From: Daedaleopsis sinensis
Taxonomy: Eukaryota; Basidiomycota; Agaricomycetes; Polyporales; Polyporaceae
Length of the DNA: 64,000 nucleotides
NCBI GenBank assembly: GCA_033807695.1
Contig: CM066303.1
Location: forward strand, 3,534,001-3,598,000
Direction of reading: 5' to 3'
Shown in pieces: positions 23,951-34,972 of this stretch. The notes below the pieces were generated by a model, which was given only the letters and a program-made list of their open reading frames with translations, was not told the origin of the DNA and did no database searches. Numbering within the stretch: the first letter of the stretch is position 1; each line of letters starts with the position of its first letter. The position numbers and the translations under genes are program-made.

Positions 23951-26900
23951 TTAAATTGACTGACCCCATCCGATCCCCGGAAAACCGAATGTTACCCCCG
24001 AACCCCTCGCACTTTCAGAGTGTCCGAGACGTACCAGCCGCTCCTGAGTGAGCCCGAGGCTGTCGAGGTATTCTTGAATATCCTCCTTGGCGACCGTCCG
24101 GACTTCGGGTGTTGGCGGACGCGCTGCGTTCGCATCCTCCACGGCCTTGACACGAGCCTCCAAGGCAGCTATACGGCCGCAGACATTGCCATCTGGCGTT
24201 TCCTGCGGCGCGAGAGCGGTATCCGAGGGATTTCCGATGGACTGTTCAATGGCGGAGATGCGCACCGACAGTGCGGTGAGATCACTCAAGCCCGGCCTTG
24301 AAGGACCCTCATGGTCTTCGGGAATGGGGAATACGCCTTGAATCTCGTCCCGAACGACATCTCCGAGAGGCGCACTGAGGACATCGACCAGCCTTCGACG
24401 ATCTTCGTCCGACATGTTGGAAGAAGCGATGGCCAGCGCAATCGCACGGAGCGAGTCGTTCAGTCCGTCGGACATACGCAGCGTGGCCTTGGAGACGCCG
24501 CGACTCAGGTTCTCGAGCATGGGGAGCACCCCCATCGTCACCGAGTTCGGAACCTCCTCGAAGAATTCGATGAGAGCATCCTGTGCACCGCGAACGGCGG
24601 CGAGCTCCTCGCGGACGGGACGGATGTCCTCTTGAAGGGCATCAACACGATCCCACGTGTCTCCATAGAGCGCTCGAAGCTTCGGGAGATGATCCAGTAT
24701 CTCTGTCAGGGCTGACGGGGTCATGGGAACGGGCGGGAGGTGGTGGAACGCAGCCGCAACTTGTTGCAGGGAGCTGGCGACGTTTACAACGAGAGACGTG
24801 CACTTGCTGATATCTGCGGCGTGCTGATCATGCTGTGCGAGGATGCTGGAGAGGTACTCGTTGTTGTTGATGGGCCCCGAGACCTCGGTGCGCATTGCGT
24901 CCGCTCGGTGATTGACATCGCGAGCCAAGGCTTGGGCCTCTTTAATCGTACGTTGGAGCATCGGACGGAGATCCTGGACGGCAGTGAAGCTGTCCTGTGA
25001 CTTCCGAAGCAGTTTGGCAGTTTCCGGCCCAGCTTGGAACAGGGCGGCTGCCGGAGGGGGTGGGCGGAGGTCTCGGTACGCGGGAATGTTGCTCGTCGAC
25101 GGAATTCCCTCCTGATCCCGGAGGGAAAATGAAGACCCCTGCTGAGCCCTGCGGACGAGCTCCTTGTAGTTATCCGGCACTAGCGAAGCAATCCCCGGGG
25201 CTACTGAGGTTGCTGGTGCGTCTTGCACCTCCTCCGACGGCGGGATGTTGCGCGGAAGCTGCGGAAGATCAAACCACGGGCCTAGAGATCACATTAAGAT
25301 CTGGTAATGCCTCTGCATCGCGCGAATACGTACCTGACAGTGTTGGTGCGTGAATTGCGACGCTTGGGGCGGAACCGCTCGGGGACTTGCGCTCCGCTCG
25401 GCTTCCGGCGCCCTTCTTGCTCTCCATCGCCGCTGCGTTCGACAGTGTATTCGATGTACTGACCCGAAGCTTTCTCTTGTAGCCCGAGCCCTCTATCACC
25501 TTTCCAGCGGGCAGCCGAGATAGCGCGGACTGGGCCGGTGAGGGCGGAGCGGAAAGTCCACGCATGGACACAGAGAAAGTCGACACTGCAGAAGGAGAAG
25601 GAGGAGGTGCTTCCGTTGAGGGAGACCGTAGATGCACAGCGGGAGTGGGATTGCCGCCGTCGGATTCCATCGGTGAGCCTGGAGCGGACCCCTGATCCAA
25701 AGTTGGCGAGCGAGAACGAGTCCGGACTGGCTCGGATATATCCCGGGACTGTTGCCTGCCCCGCGAATGTGACCGAGCCCGACGCTGCGGTGTTACCGCC
25801 GCGGATCCCCTCCTCGGACGCTGGTCTTCTATGATCTGCAGCCACCACCCGGGGATTGTGACGTCTTCAGGGTTCAATGGAGCAGGCGGATCGTTTGACA
25901 GCGAGGACGTCCAGCGTAACCACAGCTGGTATGCTCGCGAGTTCCTGTCGCTCACCGTGCCGAAGCTGCAGGAAACATGGTCTGCCTCGCAGGCGAGACA
26001 GGCCTTCCGGAGCGAGAATGTGTCGACGGCACACCGCTTCTTCTTGCTCGTGCACCGGTCACAACCGTACGGCTCGAGCTGACAATTTATTAGATCGGGG
26101 CGCAAAACATGTGCGGATCGCACTCACCAGGATGAGTTGGTCCGGAACCCGAGAGGCCGGCCGGGGCTTCTGCACTACCGGAGCGTGCTCGGGGCGCAGA
26201 GTGCTGCCGGCTTTCTCTCCATCGTCGGATGCAACATCGGTGGCTTTGCGCTTCCCTTTGGCCTTAGCAGACGGCTCGGGAGCACTCTTAGAAGCAGCCT
26301 GCGCTTGCACTGCAGCATTCCGAGATTTGGAACGTGTTGAGCTCCTCGTGGGCGGCCTCGATGCCGAAGTCCGGGCTCGTTTGCGTGGCGGCGGCTTGGC
26401 CTCTGGAGACTCCGGGTCGATCTCGTCTTCGCCATCGTCGTCCACTCCCGGGGTGGCAGGTCGCACCGTAGACAGGGCATCGACAGACGCGGGCAGCAGT
26501 CTGGGAGGGGGTAGGTTGTGGACAGCAGCAGCAGTCGCGTGCTTGGGCGGAGGGGCTTCACTAGCTACTACTAGAGTATGAAATGTCGGCATGTAGAAGT
26601 ACTGCAACAGCTGCATACCTTTCGGAATCCACCAAACGTTCTTAACATCATTGCGTCCGAGAATCCTGACTGGGCCATCTTCACTCGGCTGATAATACAT
26701 CCGGCCGCTCTCCAACGCAGGATTTAAAGCCGGATGGTCGGTGTTATAGGCGGGAGAGATCCTTTCGGCTTCTACTATGGGGAGGTTGTTGTAGAACTTG
26801 CGGTTGTGTTCGTACATGCAGCCAATCGTGAACGGGGGGAGCTGTGCAAAGTCGACCTTCCGGAGTAAGTTTGCTAGGTCCCTGCACTTCTTTGTAAAGT

Positions 26901-27027
26901 GCCGGTCCCATGCGGCACGATGCGGGCTGTCGAGGGGGGGTCTCTCCTGCCAGCCCCAGTAAAGCTCGGAGCTGTACTCCTGTGCAAGAGCAACATCGTC
27001 GAGCGTTGGGAGAGGGATCTGAGGCAT
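23951..27027 (-). CDS. KDZ-1 accessory protein E, Zn-cluster-like Cys motif plus coiled coil
   Basis: The gene starts MPQIPLPTLDDVALAQEYSS. Introns join WWIPK to VVASEAPPP, DQLIL to LEPYGCDRC, and TLSG to PWFDLPQLPRN, all in frame, giving roughly 950 residues. The middle has a cysteine cluster GCDRCTSKKKRCAVD and ACLACEADHVSCSF. This resembles fungal Zn-cluster DNA-binding motifs, though the spacing is not the classical Zn2Cys6. A basic Pro/Ser-rich region surrounds it. The C-terminal third, about 425 residues, is helical with probable coiled coils. The 3' end is only 93 bp from the end of the convergent gene D. It is likely a nuclear DNA-binding cargo protein; the target is unknown. Confidence 0.68.
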
Positions 27028-27279
27028 CAGTTTGAAGATCTGTGCTAAGATTACTCCACAGTTAGCCCCAAGCTGTCTCTGTAGCCACAGTGTATATAGG
27101 ATTACCTGAAAAATATTCGCAGACAGTCGAGCGATGGTTGCGATTGAGCACCTCTACAGGCGCCGGAGATAGTTCGCGATCAAATCCATAATAGGCAACT
27201 ACTTCGGAAGTTGCCTCTGTTTACGACACATCAGCAAACGTTGCCTTTGCAAGCACAGACTCAAGCTGGTGCTGGCAAC

Positions 27280-28592
27280 ATGATGAAGACACGGAAGCGC
27301 GGACGCTCGAACTCTGAAGCCTCTTCTACATGCACTGGTAAGTACAATGTGCTGTTAGAATGTCCATTCACACAGTAACGCCGTGCGTACGTGCAGCACC
27401 AACTACTCCACCGCCCCATAGAGTGCGGTTTCGCACACCCACTCCCGATTATCTGTCCCCGGCCCTTCCAGTTGGGGAGACCACATGCACAGGCCCGAAC
27501 ACCTTTCCGAACATTGTGCCATCCGCGGCATCCACTTTGGGGTCGCCTATCCGCCTGGCCAGTCACCAGGATTGCAGCCGGGATGTCTCATCCTCCCCGG
27601 AGGGTCCGGTTGGAACAGTCCCGCGACCACCTCGCTATGTCGAAAACCGCGCCGGGATGTCCTCTCCCGCTGGGCCAGTAATTGGCCGTGCCCCGCACCG
27701 CATGCAGCTGTCCGCCGACGTGTCCCGCTCACCTCTCTGTCCCGCCGGCCCAGTAGCAGGCCGAGTCCCGCATCCGGACGTGCACCTCACGGCCGACTCA
27801 CCTCGCTCACCGTCCTCTCCCGCTGGGCCAGTAATTGGCCGTGCCCCGCACCGCATGCAGCTGTCCGCCGACGTGTCCCGCTCACCTCTCTGTCCCGCCG
27901 GCCCAGTAGCAGGCCGAGTCCCGCATCCGGACGTGCACCTCACGGCCGACTCACCTCGCTCACCGTCCTCTCCCGCTGGGCCAGTAATTGGCCGTGCCCC
28001 GCACCGCATGCAACTGTCCGCCGACGTGTCCCGCTCACCTCTCCGTCCCGCCGGCCCCGTAGCAGGCCGAGTCCCGCATCCGGACGTGCACCTCACGGCC
28101 GACTCACCTCGCTCACCGTCCTCTCCCGCTGGGCCAGTGATTGGCCGTGTCCCGCACCGCACACAGCTGTCCGCCGACGTGTCCCGCTCACCTCTCCGTC
28201 CCGCCGGCTCAGCGGTGGGTCGAGTCCCGCATCCGGACACGACGCAGCTCACGGACGACTCCCTGCACTCTCCACGCTCGCCCGCTCGCCCGGTGGTAGG
28301 CCGCGTCCCCCGCTTCACAATGCCGTCCGATTCTAACGTCGCACAAGCCGGGGCATATGGAGGCGAAGAAGCCTGTCGCCAAATGCGGGAGCTAACCCGC
28401 GAAGTCGCGCAATGGCTGCGCGAAGATGTGGAGGTGCTGCAGGACTCGCAGGCGCTGCTGGCGAGAACGGCGGTGGCCGAACTGAGCGAGATGACAGATC
28501 GCTGGGATGCTTATAATTACCAGCTCGTGGAGAGAAATACTCTGGCGCAGCAGTTCTGGGATCAACACAGTACACCCGAGGGCGATGCATAG
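27280..28592 (+). CDS. KDZ-1 accessory protein F with 51-residue tandem repeats
   Basis: Exon 1 (27,280-27,337) encodes MMKTRKRGRSNSEASSTCT. A 59-bp intron leads to exon 2 (27,397-28,592), and phases agree. The protein is about 417 residues: a basic N-terminus, four tandem 51-residue repeats rich in Pro, Ser and Arg (AGPVIGRAPHRMQLSAD and AGPVAGRVPHPDVHLTAD halves), then a helical C-terminus around EACRQMRELTREVAQWLRED. The gene is divergent from gene E across about 250 bp. No known domain was recognised. The repeats may be a disordered scaffold. Confidence 0.65.
27661..28272 (+). repeat. 153-bp in-frame tandem repeat inside gene F
   Basis: Unit starts are at 27,661, 27,814, 27,967 and 28,120, exactly 153 bp apart. 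The first three units are nearly identical and the fourth is diverged. Each unit is itself two related halves of about 75 bp, so there is a higher-order structure. Confidence 0.85.
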
Positions 28593-28886
28593 GCTAGTAG
28601 ATGAATTTCCGGCAGTACAGCTTTTGTATTCACAAGAACTGTCTACTATACACGATTTAGACAATGTTTGCCCAGTTCCGAGCCACTCAAAGGATTCCTG
28701 ATGCCTTGCAGCAGTTCTCCGGCTGCTTTCCGAGCATCAAGAACGCTTTCCGCACGCCTGGGTGAGATTCCGGTACATACAATGTACGGGCCATTAATTG
28801 ACCGGCCGGTTGCATATCTCCAGCAACCATCCATTTCCGAGATGTATAATGGCAAAGCTAGTATATTACATACATACTATGAGCCA
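28593..28886. other. KDZ-1 right subterminal region
   Basis: There is no gene here. CCGGCCGG occurs at 28,802-28,809 and again at the TIR edge (28,887-28,894), mirroring the left side. Confidence 0.5.
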
Positions 28887-29008
28887 CCGGCCGGTACACG
28901 ACATGTAGATGTAGTATGATACCGTGCGGTGCCGGGTGGTAAGTAATTGTGGGCCTTTGTGGTGGCCGGGTGGTAAGTAATCCTTATTGATAATAATGCC
29001 ACCTTGTG
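28887..29008 (-). repeat. KDZ-1 right terminal inverted repeat
   Basis: This is the inverted partner of 13,492-13,612. It contains two direct copies of CCGGGTGGTAAGTAAT (about 28,934 and 28,968). The outermost bases are CCTTGTG. Confidence 0.75.
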
Positions 29009-29015
29009 TGTCGCG
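29009..29015. repeat. Target-site duplication of KDZ-1, right (TGTCGCG)
   Basis: Identical to 13,485-13,491. Confidence 0.8.
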
Positions 29016-29080
29016 AGCCATACGACCAGAGTACAGCCGCCATGGCCCGCACAGCTACAATGGCTGTGTCCATCACGGCG
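29016..29080. repeat. Repeat R2, right part
   Basis: CAGAGTAC and CACAGCTACAATGGCTGTGTCC match R1 at about 675-722. They therefore continue the repeat broken at 13,491. Confidence 0.65.
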
Positions 29081-29599
29081 GGCACGGCGCCAGAATCCGT
29101 GCGAGAAAATGATCATATAATGCTGTCCCCAGCTAAGCTCGCAACGACATTGTCTGTACATTATTCCCCCAAGACTATGTGACATCCGCCACTGATTCCG
29201 ATGTCATTTTATGCAGGTCAAAAGGAGACATTCGGACTGAGATAAAGGAAGTCGAGAAATGATCAAAGTATGCTGCGTTCAACCAGTTTTTTCTTTAGCA
29301 GATAATGATGCTCCATATGTTTCCTTTCAGTAACATTTTCTCGCACTTCTACGCCCCGGATAAATGCAGCCTATTCTGGCATCATTTGTCAAAGACCAAA
29401 ATTGCTGCGGGACTTTACCTTTATAAGCCAGCTTTATGGCCGAAAAATGCTCATCTCAGCTGAGATTTTCTGTAGGTGAGCAAGTTGCATTCTGAGGGAC
29501 AGAAAATGTCACTGTATAGAATGTCGCCTTTTCTCGTCATGAAAATTCCAAGCAGACGCTGCATAATGCCTACATTTAACCAACATTTTCTGATGCAGA
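29081..29599. other. AT-rich intergenic stretch
   Basis: There is no gene. Several ACATTTTCT or GATTTTCTGTAGG blocks recur between 29,330 and 29,600 without a clear unit. This may be a decayed small transposon. Confidence 0.35.
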
Positions 29600-30850
29600 G
29601 AATTGTGCCTAGACATCGCACCGCACGCCGCCGCAGCACACGCCGCCACACCGCACGCCGATACATCGCAGCACTTTGCGGCTCACCACAGCCGACAAGG
29701 CGCGACTACTCTACAAGGCTGCACACCACACCGCGCGACGGTCCCGGACGGCGGCTCGACACCTCCACACCGCGCACTACTACTACCGATGACTTCCTAT
29801 CCACGCTATTCCACGCATATATTGTGTTGTCGAAAGGTATGTGTATCTTTTCACATCGACCCACGTCGACCGGCTTCTGACGTGCAGATAGACCTGTTCA
29901 CGATGGTCCATGGGGCTGTGGGGGACGCCGCGGTCGTTGCGCAAACCCGCTCGGCACAGCGCGCACGGCCCGCCCTGCGAAGCATTGCGACAGCACAAAA
30001 AGCTCCGTACGATGCAACGCGACAGTACACAGGGCTCCGGAGGACGAACCGCGATATCGTGATGCGCCGCCCCGCGACGCACTACGAGAGCGCGACAAGG
30101 CTCCGGACGACAAACTGCGACACCGCACAGGGCTCCGGACCACGACTCGTGACAGTACACGGAGCTCTCATGTCCTATGAGGCTCCGCACTGTGCTCTCC
30201 ATTGTGGACGAAGACGCGGCGTCCGACCGCCCCGCGACGCACTACGACAGCGCCAAAAGCCCCGAACGACAACCGCACAGGGCTCCGGACCACGAATCGC
30301 GAAAGTACACGGAGCCTCGGACGACTCCCATGTCCTCTGAGGCTCCACGCTGTGCTTGCAATTCTGGACGAAGACGCAGTGTCCGACCACCGTCTGTCGT
30401 GATGCGCCGCCCCGCGACGCACTACGACAGCGCGAAGGGGCTCCGGACGACGTATCGCGACAGTACACGGGGCTCCGGATCACGAATCGCGACAGTACAC
30501 GGGGCCTCGGATGACTCCCATGTCCTCTGAGGCTCCGCGCTGCGCTCGCGACGCTTGGTCGAAGACGCGGCGTCCGACCACCGTCTGTCATGATGCGCCA
30601 CCCCGCGACGCACTACGACAGCGCGAAAGGGCTCCGGACGACGTATCGCGACAGTACACGGGGCTCCAGCCCACGAGTCCCCACAATACCGGACAACGCG
30701 GTAGTCCCCTCAGGCTTCGCGTGGCGCTCTCCATTCTGGACGAAGACGCGGCGTCCGACCGCCCTGCGACGCACTGCGAGAGCGCGAAAGGGCTCGGGAC
30801 GACACACTGCGACACCGCCCATGCCCTCGGACCATGAACTGCGACAGTAC
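29600..30850 (+). repeat. GC-rich tandem repeat array, outer half (unit about 191 bp)
   Basis: Units of about 191 bp, with truncated variants, recur. For example GATGCGCC-CCCGCGACGCACTACGAC occurs at 30,401 and 30,592. Each carries GGGCTCCGGACGACG, CGCGACAGTACACGG and CATGTCCTCTGAGGCTCC blocks. KDZ-2 copy 1 begins inside a CGACAGTACACGG block. The rest of the array is found reverse-complemented at 46,970-47,560. Open frames here are compositional and are not called. Confidence 0.75.
30844..30850. repeat. KDZ-2 copy 1 left flank, ACAGTAC
   Basis: This does not match the right flank of copy 1 (TGGAAGG). It is the reverse complement of the left flank of copy 2 (GTACTGT, 47,561-47,567). It is half of an exchanged 7-bp target duplication. 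Confidence 0.8.
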
Positions 30851-31020
30851 CACATGTGGCTACCACTATTGTATTACAAAACCCCACCAACCTGCTAATA
30901 GTGTGTTGCTAGGAGTGGCCAGGGCTGTATTATATAACTTCGTGGCCAGGGTAATACAGAGAGTGGCTGTCTATACTGGCAGGGTTGTGAAACACATCCC
31001 AGGGGTTGTTGTAATACTCC
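30851..31020 (+). repeat. KDZ-2 copy 1 left terminal inverted repeat
   Basis: The outer 55 bp differ from the right TIR at about 14 positions. The inner part (TAGTGTGTTGCTAGGAGTGG onward) is nearly identical to the right end. It matches the right end of copy 2 base for base as far as I can read. Confidence 0.85.
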
Positions 31021-31590
31021 GGAAGTTGTAGATCGGACCATATACCCTCTGTATATGAGCGTTGTACAACCTCGAGCTTGTAATATATACCCCTGCTTAT
31101 ATTGTAATACCCCGGAAGTTGTAGATCTGACCATATACCCTCTGTATATGAGCGTTGTACAACCTCGAGCTTGTAAAACATACCCCTGCTTATATTGTAA
31201 TACTCCGGAAGTTGTAGATCTGACCATATACCCTCTGTATATGAGCGTTGTACAACCTCGAGCTTGTAAAACATACCCCTGCTTATATTGTAATACCCCG
31301 GAAGTTGTAGATCTGACCATATACCCTCTGTATATGAGCGTTGTACAACCTCGAGCTTGTAATATAGACCCCTGCTTATATTGTAATACCCCGGAAGTTG
31401 TAGATCTGACCATATACCCTCTGTATATGAGCGTTGTACAACCTCGAGCTTGTAAAACATACCCCAGCTTATATTGTAATACTCCGGAAGTTGTAGATCG
31501 GACCATATACACCTTGTATATGAGCGTTCTACAACCTCAGTCCTGTAATATGGACCACAGCTTATATTGTAATACTGCCGCACTTCTGAT
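31021..31590 (+). repeat. 93-bp tandem array, copy 1 left (6 units)
   Basis: GGAAGTTGTAGATC starts units at 31,021, 31,114, 31,207, 31,300, 31,393 and 31,486, followed by a decayed unit. Each unit holds a perfect hairpin (CATATAC, CCTCT, GTATATG), a palindrome GTTGTACAAC and CTCGAG. The unit is a multiple of three, so repetitive open frames arise on both strands and are not genes. Confidence 0.9.
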
Positions 31591-31664
31591 GGCCAGGCTG
31601 GTGCATCCAGCGTGGTTGTGCCATTATTGTATAACAACTGTAAATGCTACATTGCCTCTCAGAT

Positions 31665-32184
31665 AGGCAGGAACACTACTCGGACTTGGTGTACGGCAAA
31701 TCAGGCTCGGGCGCTCTACATTGATCTATACTGAACGCCCGAGTCCACTAGGCACTCCTACTTAGTCTTGAATGCGAGTGAACAGCCTGTGCTGTGATTG
31801 CCGACATAGATCCGAGGGTGAGAAACAGCCGCCCGCGAGCACACAGAGGTTGCTGAGATAAGCGGGCGTATATTGCCGGCATCTATCTACTGCGACACTA
31901 CGACAATGCAGTCCATGAACAAAAGTAATAGTTAAATAGAAGGCAGCGATGACGTGGGTTTACAGTGTATAGTAGCGGGGTCGAGGGAGATGGAACAGAA
32001 TAGAGGAGAGAGCGATGACGTGGATTTACGATTTTTATAGAGAGCGGGGGTGACAGACTTTTGATGACTAATGAAGGGAATAACGAGCGCGGCGACGTGG
32101 CAGACGGAACGAGGGAGTATAGCAAGGAAGGGAACAAAAGAGTAAACGAGACGACGGCATACCTGAGTCCTACTCGTACATCAT
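31665..32184. other. KDZ-2 copy 1 non-coding region, left
   Basis: No gene was found. GCGATGACGTGG-TTTAC occurs twice (about 31,946 and 32,010). The same sequence, inverted, is at about 57,478-57,997. Confidence 0.5.
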
Positions 32185-34639
32185 CTACGCTGTAGCGGTC
32201 TCCTCGACTTGAAGCTTCTTAGCGGCGGGAGCGTCAGCGTCTCCGAGGTCGGGATGAGGACGCTTCGTGCCGGCAAGTGTCGAAGTGGCAGACTCGGAGG
32301 GCGGCGGCTCGGACGACGAGACGGGGGCCACCACGGGGTTGACGACGAGCGTAGCGGCCGCGGCGGGCACAGCGGGCGCGGCGGGCACAGGGGGCACAGC
32401 GGGTGGAGCCGACTGGGACACGGGTGCAGACGAGGGTGCGGAGGCGGGGAGGGGCATGGACGTGGGGGCCTCGGACGGAGTTGTCGTAGAAGGCACCGAA
32501 ACGGGGGTGGGTGGAGTCGGGGACGATGTGGCGGGAGGCTGCTCCGAGTCGTCGACTGGGGTCTTGTCGGTGTTCTTGATGGGAACCATAGTCTTGATGG
32601 TCCACACCACGTCGTCGACGGCCTCTTGGAGATCGGAGAAGTCTGCGTCGGTGTCCTCGTGGTCGAGGGCGAGCTTCCACCATGACAGACACATCAGGAC
32701 CATAAATAGTCCATTGCACCCACCGCGCTTGACAGTCGACCACGCCGCGGCATCCTCCGGCACGTTCTTGAGCAGCGGCCAAGGCTCTTCCGGATCACGT
32801 CGGTCGGTAGGCTGGAGACGCGACCACCATTTGCAGAACTGTTGGACAAAGGCGGAGAAGGACTGGATCTTCGGGGGCTTGTCGTACTTACGACCCCGAC
32901 CGATCCAGTACTTCACCTCCTCTGGACGTGCCTTCGGAGAAAGCCAGTTTGATTGTGCCTGGACGGTCGTCACTGGTCAGCACATGACGCGTTCAGTGGG
33001 ATAAGAGGTACTTACAGATCCTTCAGGAAAACCGAGTGCCCGCTCGAATTGAACCCACACGTCGACCATCTCAGTCCACCAAGCCTCGGCGCTGATGCCA
33101 TTGAGATAGTCCTTGGCGGCGACGACCCACTCCGGGGTCTCGACGACGTCCTCCGAGTTCGCGTCCTGCGCAGCGGCAGTAGCGCTGGCGCCCTGCCCGA
33201 GTGCGAGGTCGCGTTTGATGTTCTCGAACTCTTCGCCGCTCAAGATGCGTTGAAGGATGATTTCGTTCTGGGCAATCTGCGCGAGCCTCTGACGCTCGAA
33301 AGCGCCTGCGTCTGGCAACGCAGGCGTGGAGGGCTTGTCGGAAGGAGGGTGGACAGCAGAAGAGAGAGATGGGGCGGCGGCCGGTGCCTCGCCGGCGCTG
33401 CTAGCAGCGGAACCCGGACCCGGACCATCGTCGGTTACGAGAGGGACTACGGAAGCGTCCTCTTCAGATTCTTCGTCGGGCCCAGAAGGGAAGTCGCCGT
33501 CGCGGAAGTCGCCGCGGTAGAAGCGTTCCAGACGCTCGCAGAGATCAATACCTGTACGCATGTGGGTTAACATACACGCAGAATGCATAACATACGACTA
33601 CTCACGAAAGCATCGAGCCACAAATGTGTCCCACTCGTTTTGAATCAAAGACCACTTTTCTGTCGCCTCCGAAAACATGTTCTGGAGGTCAGCGGTGCGG
33701 CCGTTGTGTATACTAGCAGCAGAACAGGTGAGTCGGGGCCTATGCAGCGAACACACATGGGTACTCACGCCAACGTCGTGATGCGTCCGGTCTCGGGGTT
33801 GGGGCCCCCGAGGAGCATCGTGGCCTTCCATCCGGTCTGCTGCTCGATCGCTTTGCAGGCTTCATACGCGGTGCGCGCGAGGCAGTTGATGTTTCTGTGA
33901 CAGGCGTGAGCAATGTCGCAGAGAAGTACTAAAGATGAAGCACGTACTGCTGCAGCCCCCGAACGTTCTGCTTCGTCTCCTCCGGGCCATCCTTCACGAG
34001 TTCCTTCATGTCAACGACCGACGGGACAGAGATCTGGGCGTGTAGCTCGCGGTAGGCGGTCACCGCGGCCTTGACCTTGTCGGTCTCGAGCTCAAGGAGG
34101 CGTGCGGCCTCGGCGGTTGACCAGCCCCAAGCCTCACGAGGCTCTTCGTCAGAGGGGAGGTTCGCAACGTACTGCACGTAGTTCGCCTTGATGACGGGCA
34201 TGACCCGCTCACTGTAGAGACGCATATAGGCCTGGTAGGGGTGGAGCTTTTGCGGGCGGCGGCGGGTTAGAGGGAGGACGGCGGTCCCACCAGTGGCATT
34301 GCCTGTCGCCATGGCACGAGCACGGTTGCGAAACCACCATTCGACCTGCTGTAATCGAATTGTAAGTGTTCCTGTGTTAAACGGTAGGGTAGACGTTAAT
34401 GTAATACTCACACGACGGATTTTGTCAGCACGGTTCTGGAAGTAAACTTCGTCGTCGCCCTTGACCTCGGCGAGCTCAGCTTCAGTCGGAGCGAGCGGCG
34501 GCCACTTCTGCAGGAACGCTTCCGTGGTGGCGTTGAAGAACGCACGCGTCCCGCGAGAGGCGCGAGCGTCGGTGAACGCCTTGATGCGCTCTGCGAGCCA
34601 GGCATGCTGGTCGTCGGTGGTCCAAGTGGGGCGAGGCAT
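32185..34639 (-). CDS. KDZ-2 accessory protein, homeodomain-like N-terminus (copy 1)
   Basis: The gene starts MPRPTWTTDDQHAWLAER. Introns join KIRR to QVEWWFRNRARAM, GLQQ to NINCLARTAYEAC, TTLA to IHNGRTADLQN, ARCFR to IDLCERLERF and PEGS to AQSNWLSPKARPEEV. The product is about 690 residues. VEWWFRNRAR resembles the recognition helix of homeodomains, so DNA binding is likely. Downstream are a TGWKATMLLGGPNPETGRI segment and a YWIGRGRKYDKPPKIQSF plus KWWSRLQP segment. Both are seen in a protein family widespread in agaricomycete genomes. The tail is Pro/Ala/Ser-rich, ending near KRPHPDLGD. It may guide the transposase or regulate the element. The start excludes an in-frame upstream extension that has no Trp motif. 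Confidence 0.75.
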
Positions 34640-34972
34640 GTGAGAGAGGTGAGAAAGTCGAGTAAGACAGCGAGGTTGAGGACGATGAAAAGATAGAGGA
34701 GTGGGTTGTAGAAGGACGACGGTAGCGGGCACATTTTCTATCCTTTGATGAGCCGTTATCACAAGATCCTACGGATGACAATAGTATTAGCAACAATCCA
34801 AGACATCAGAAAGGGTGATCAGAAGACGGAACAATCTGGCAGTTTCAGGGTAAGTATCGAGCCCTGCCGCCGCTGACCTCGTGCCTCCAGTGTATAAGAG
34901 ACCATCGTTTTCACCATCCACCCCAACGATCCCCATCGTTCCTTCCATATTTTCGCCCCCCACGCGTTCTCT

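Larger units (their letters stand above)
13492..29008 (-). mobile_element. KDZ-1: complete 15.5-kb KDZ-superfamily DNA transposon with TET/JBP and cargo genes
   Basis: The element begins CAGCCCGTTACATTAC and ends CCACCTTGTG. The ends are imperfect inverted repeats sharing CATTA, TAAG and TACTTACCACCCGG. It is flanked by TGTCGCG on both sides. It holds six genes: an accessory gene, the transposase and a TET/JBP dioxygenase on the minus strand, then genes on plus, minus and plus. Removing it rejoins the R2 repeat, which independently supports both boundaries. The strand is given by the transposase. The catalytic triad of the transposase appears intact, so the copy may be autonomous. Confidence 0.88.

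Noticed and set aside
31021..31590. CRISPR-like regular repeat spacing
   Set aside because: Units are contiguous with no unique spacers, and the genome is eukaryotic.
31055..31666. Long open frames on both strands with a 31-residue repeat (also at 41,051-42,108, 47,612-48,611 and 57,996-58,767)
   Set aside because: They follow from a 93-bp non-coding tandem unit that lacks stops in several frames. The same DNA is part of the transposon termini.
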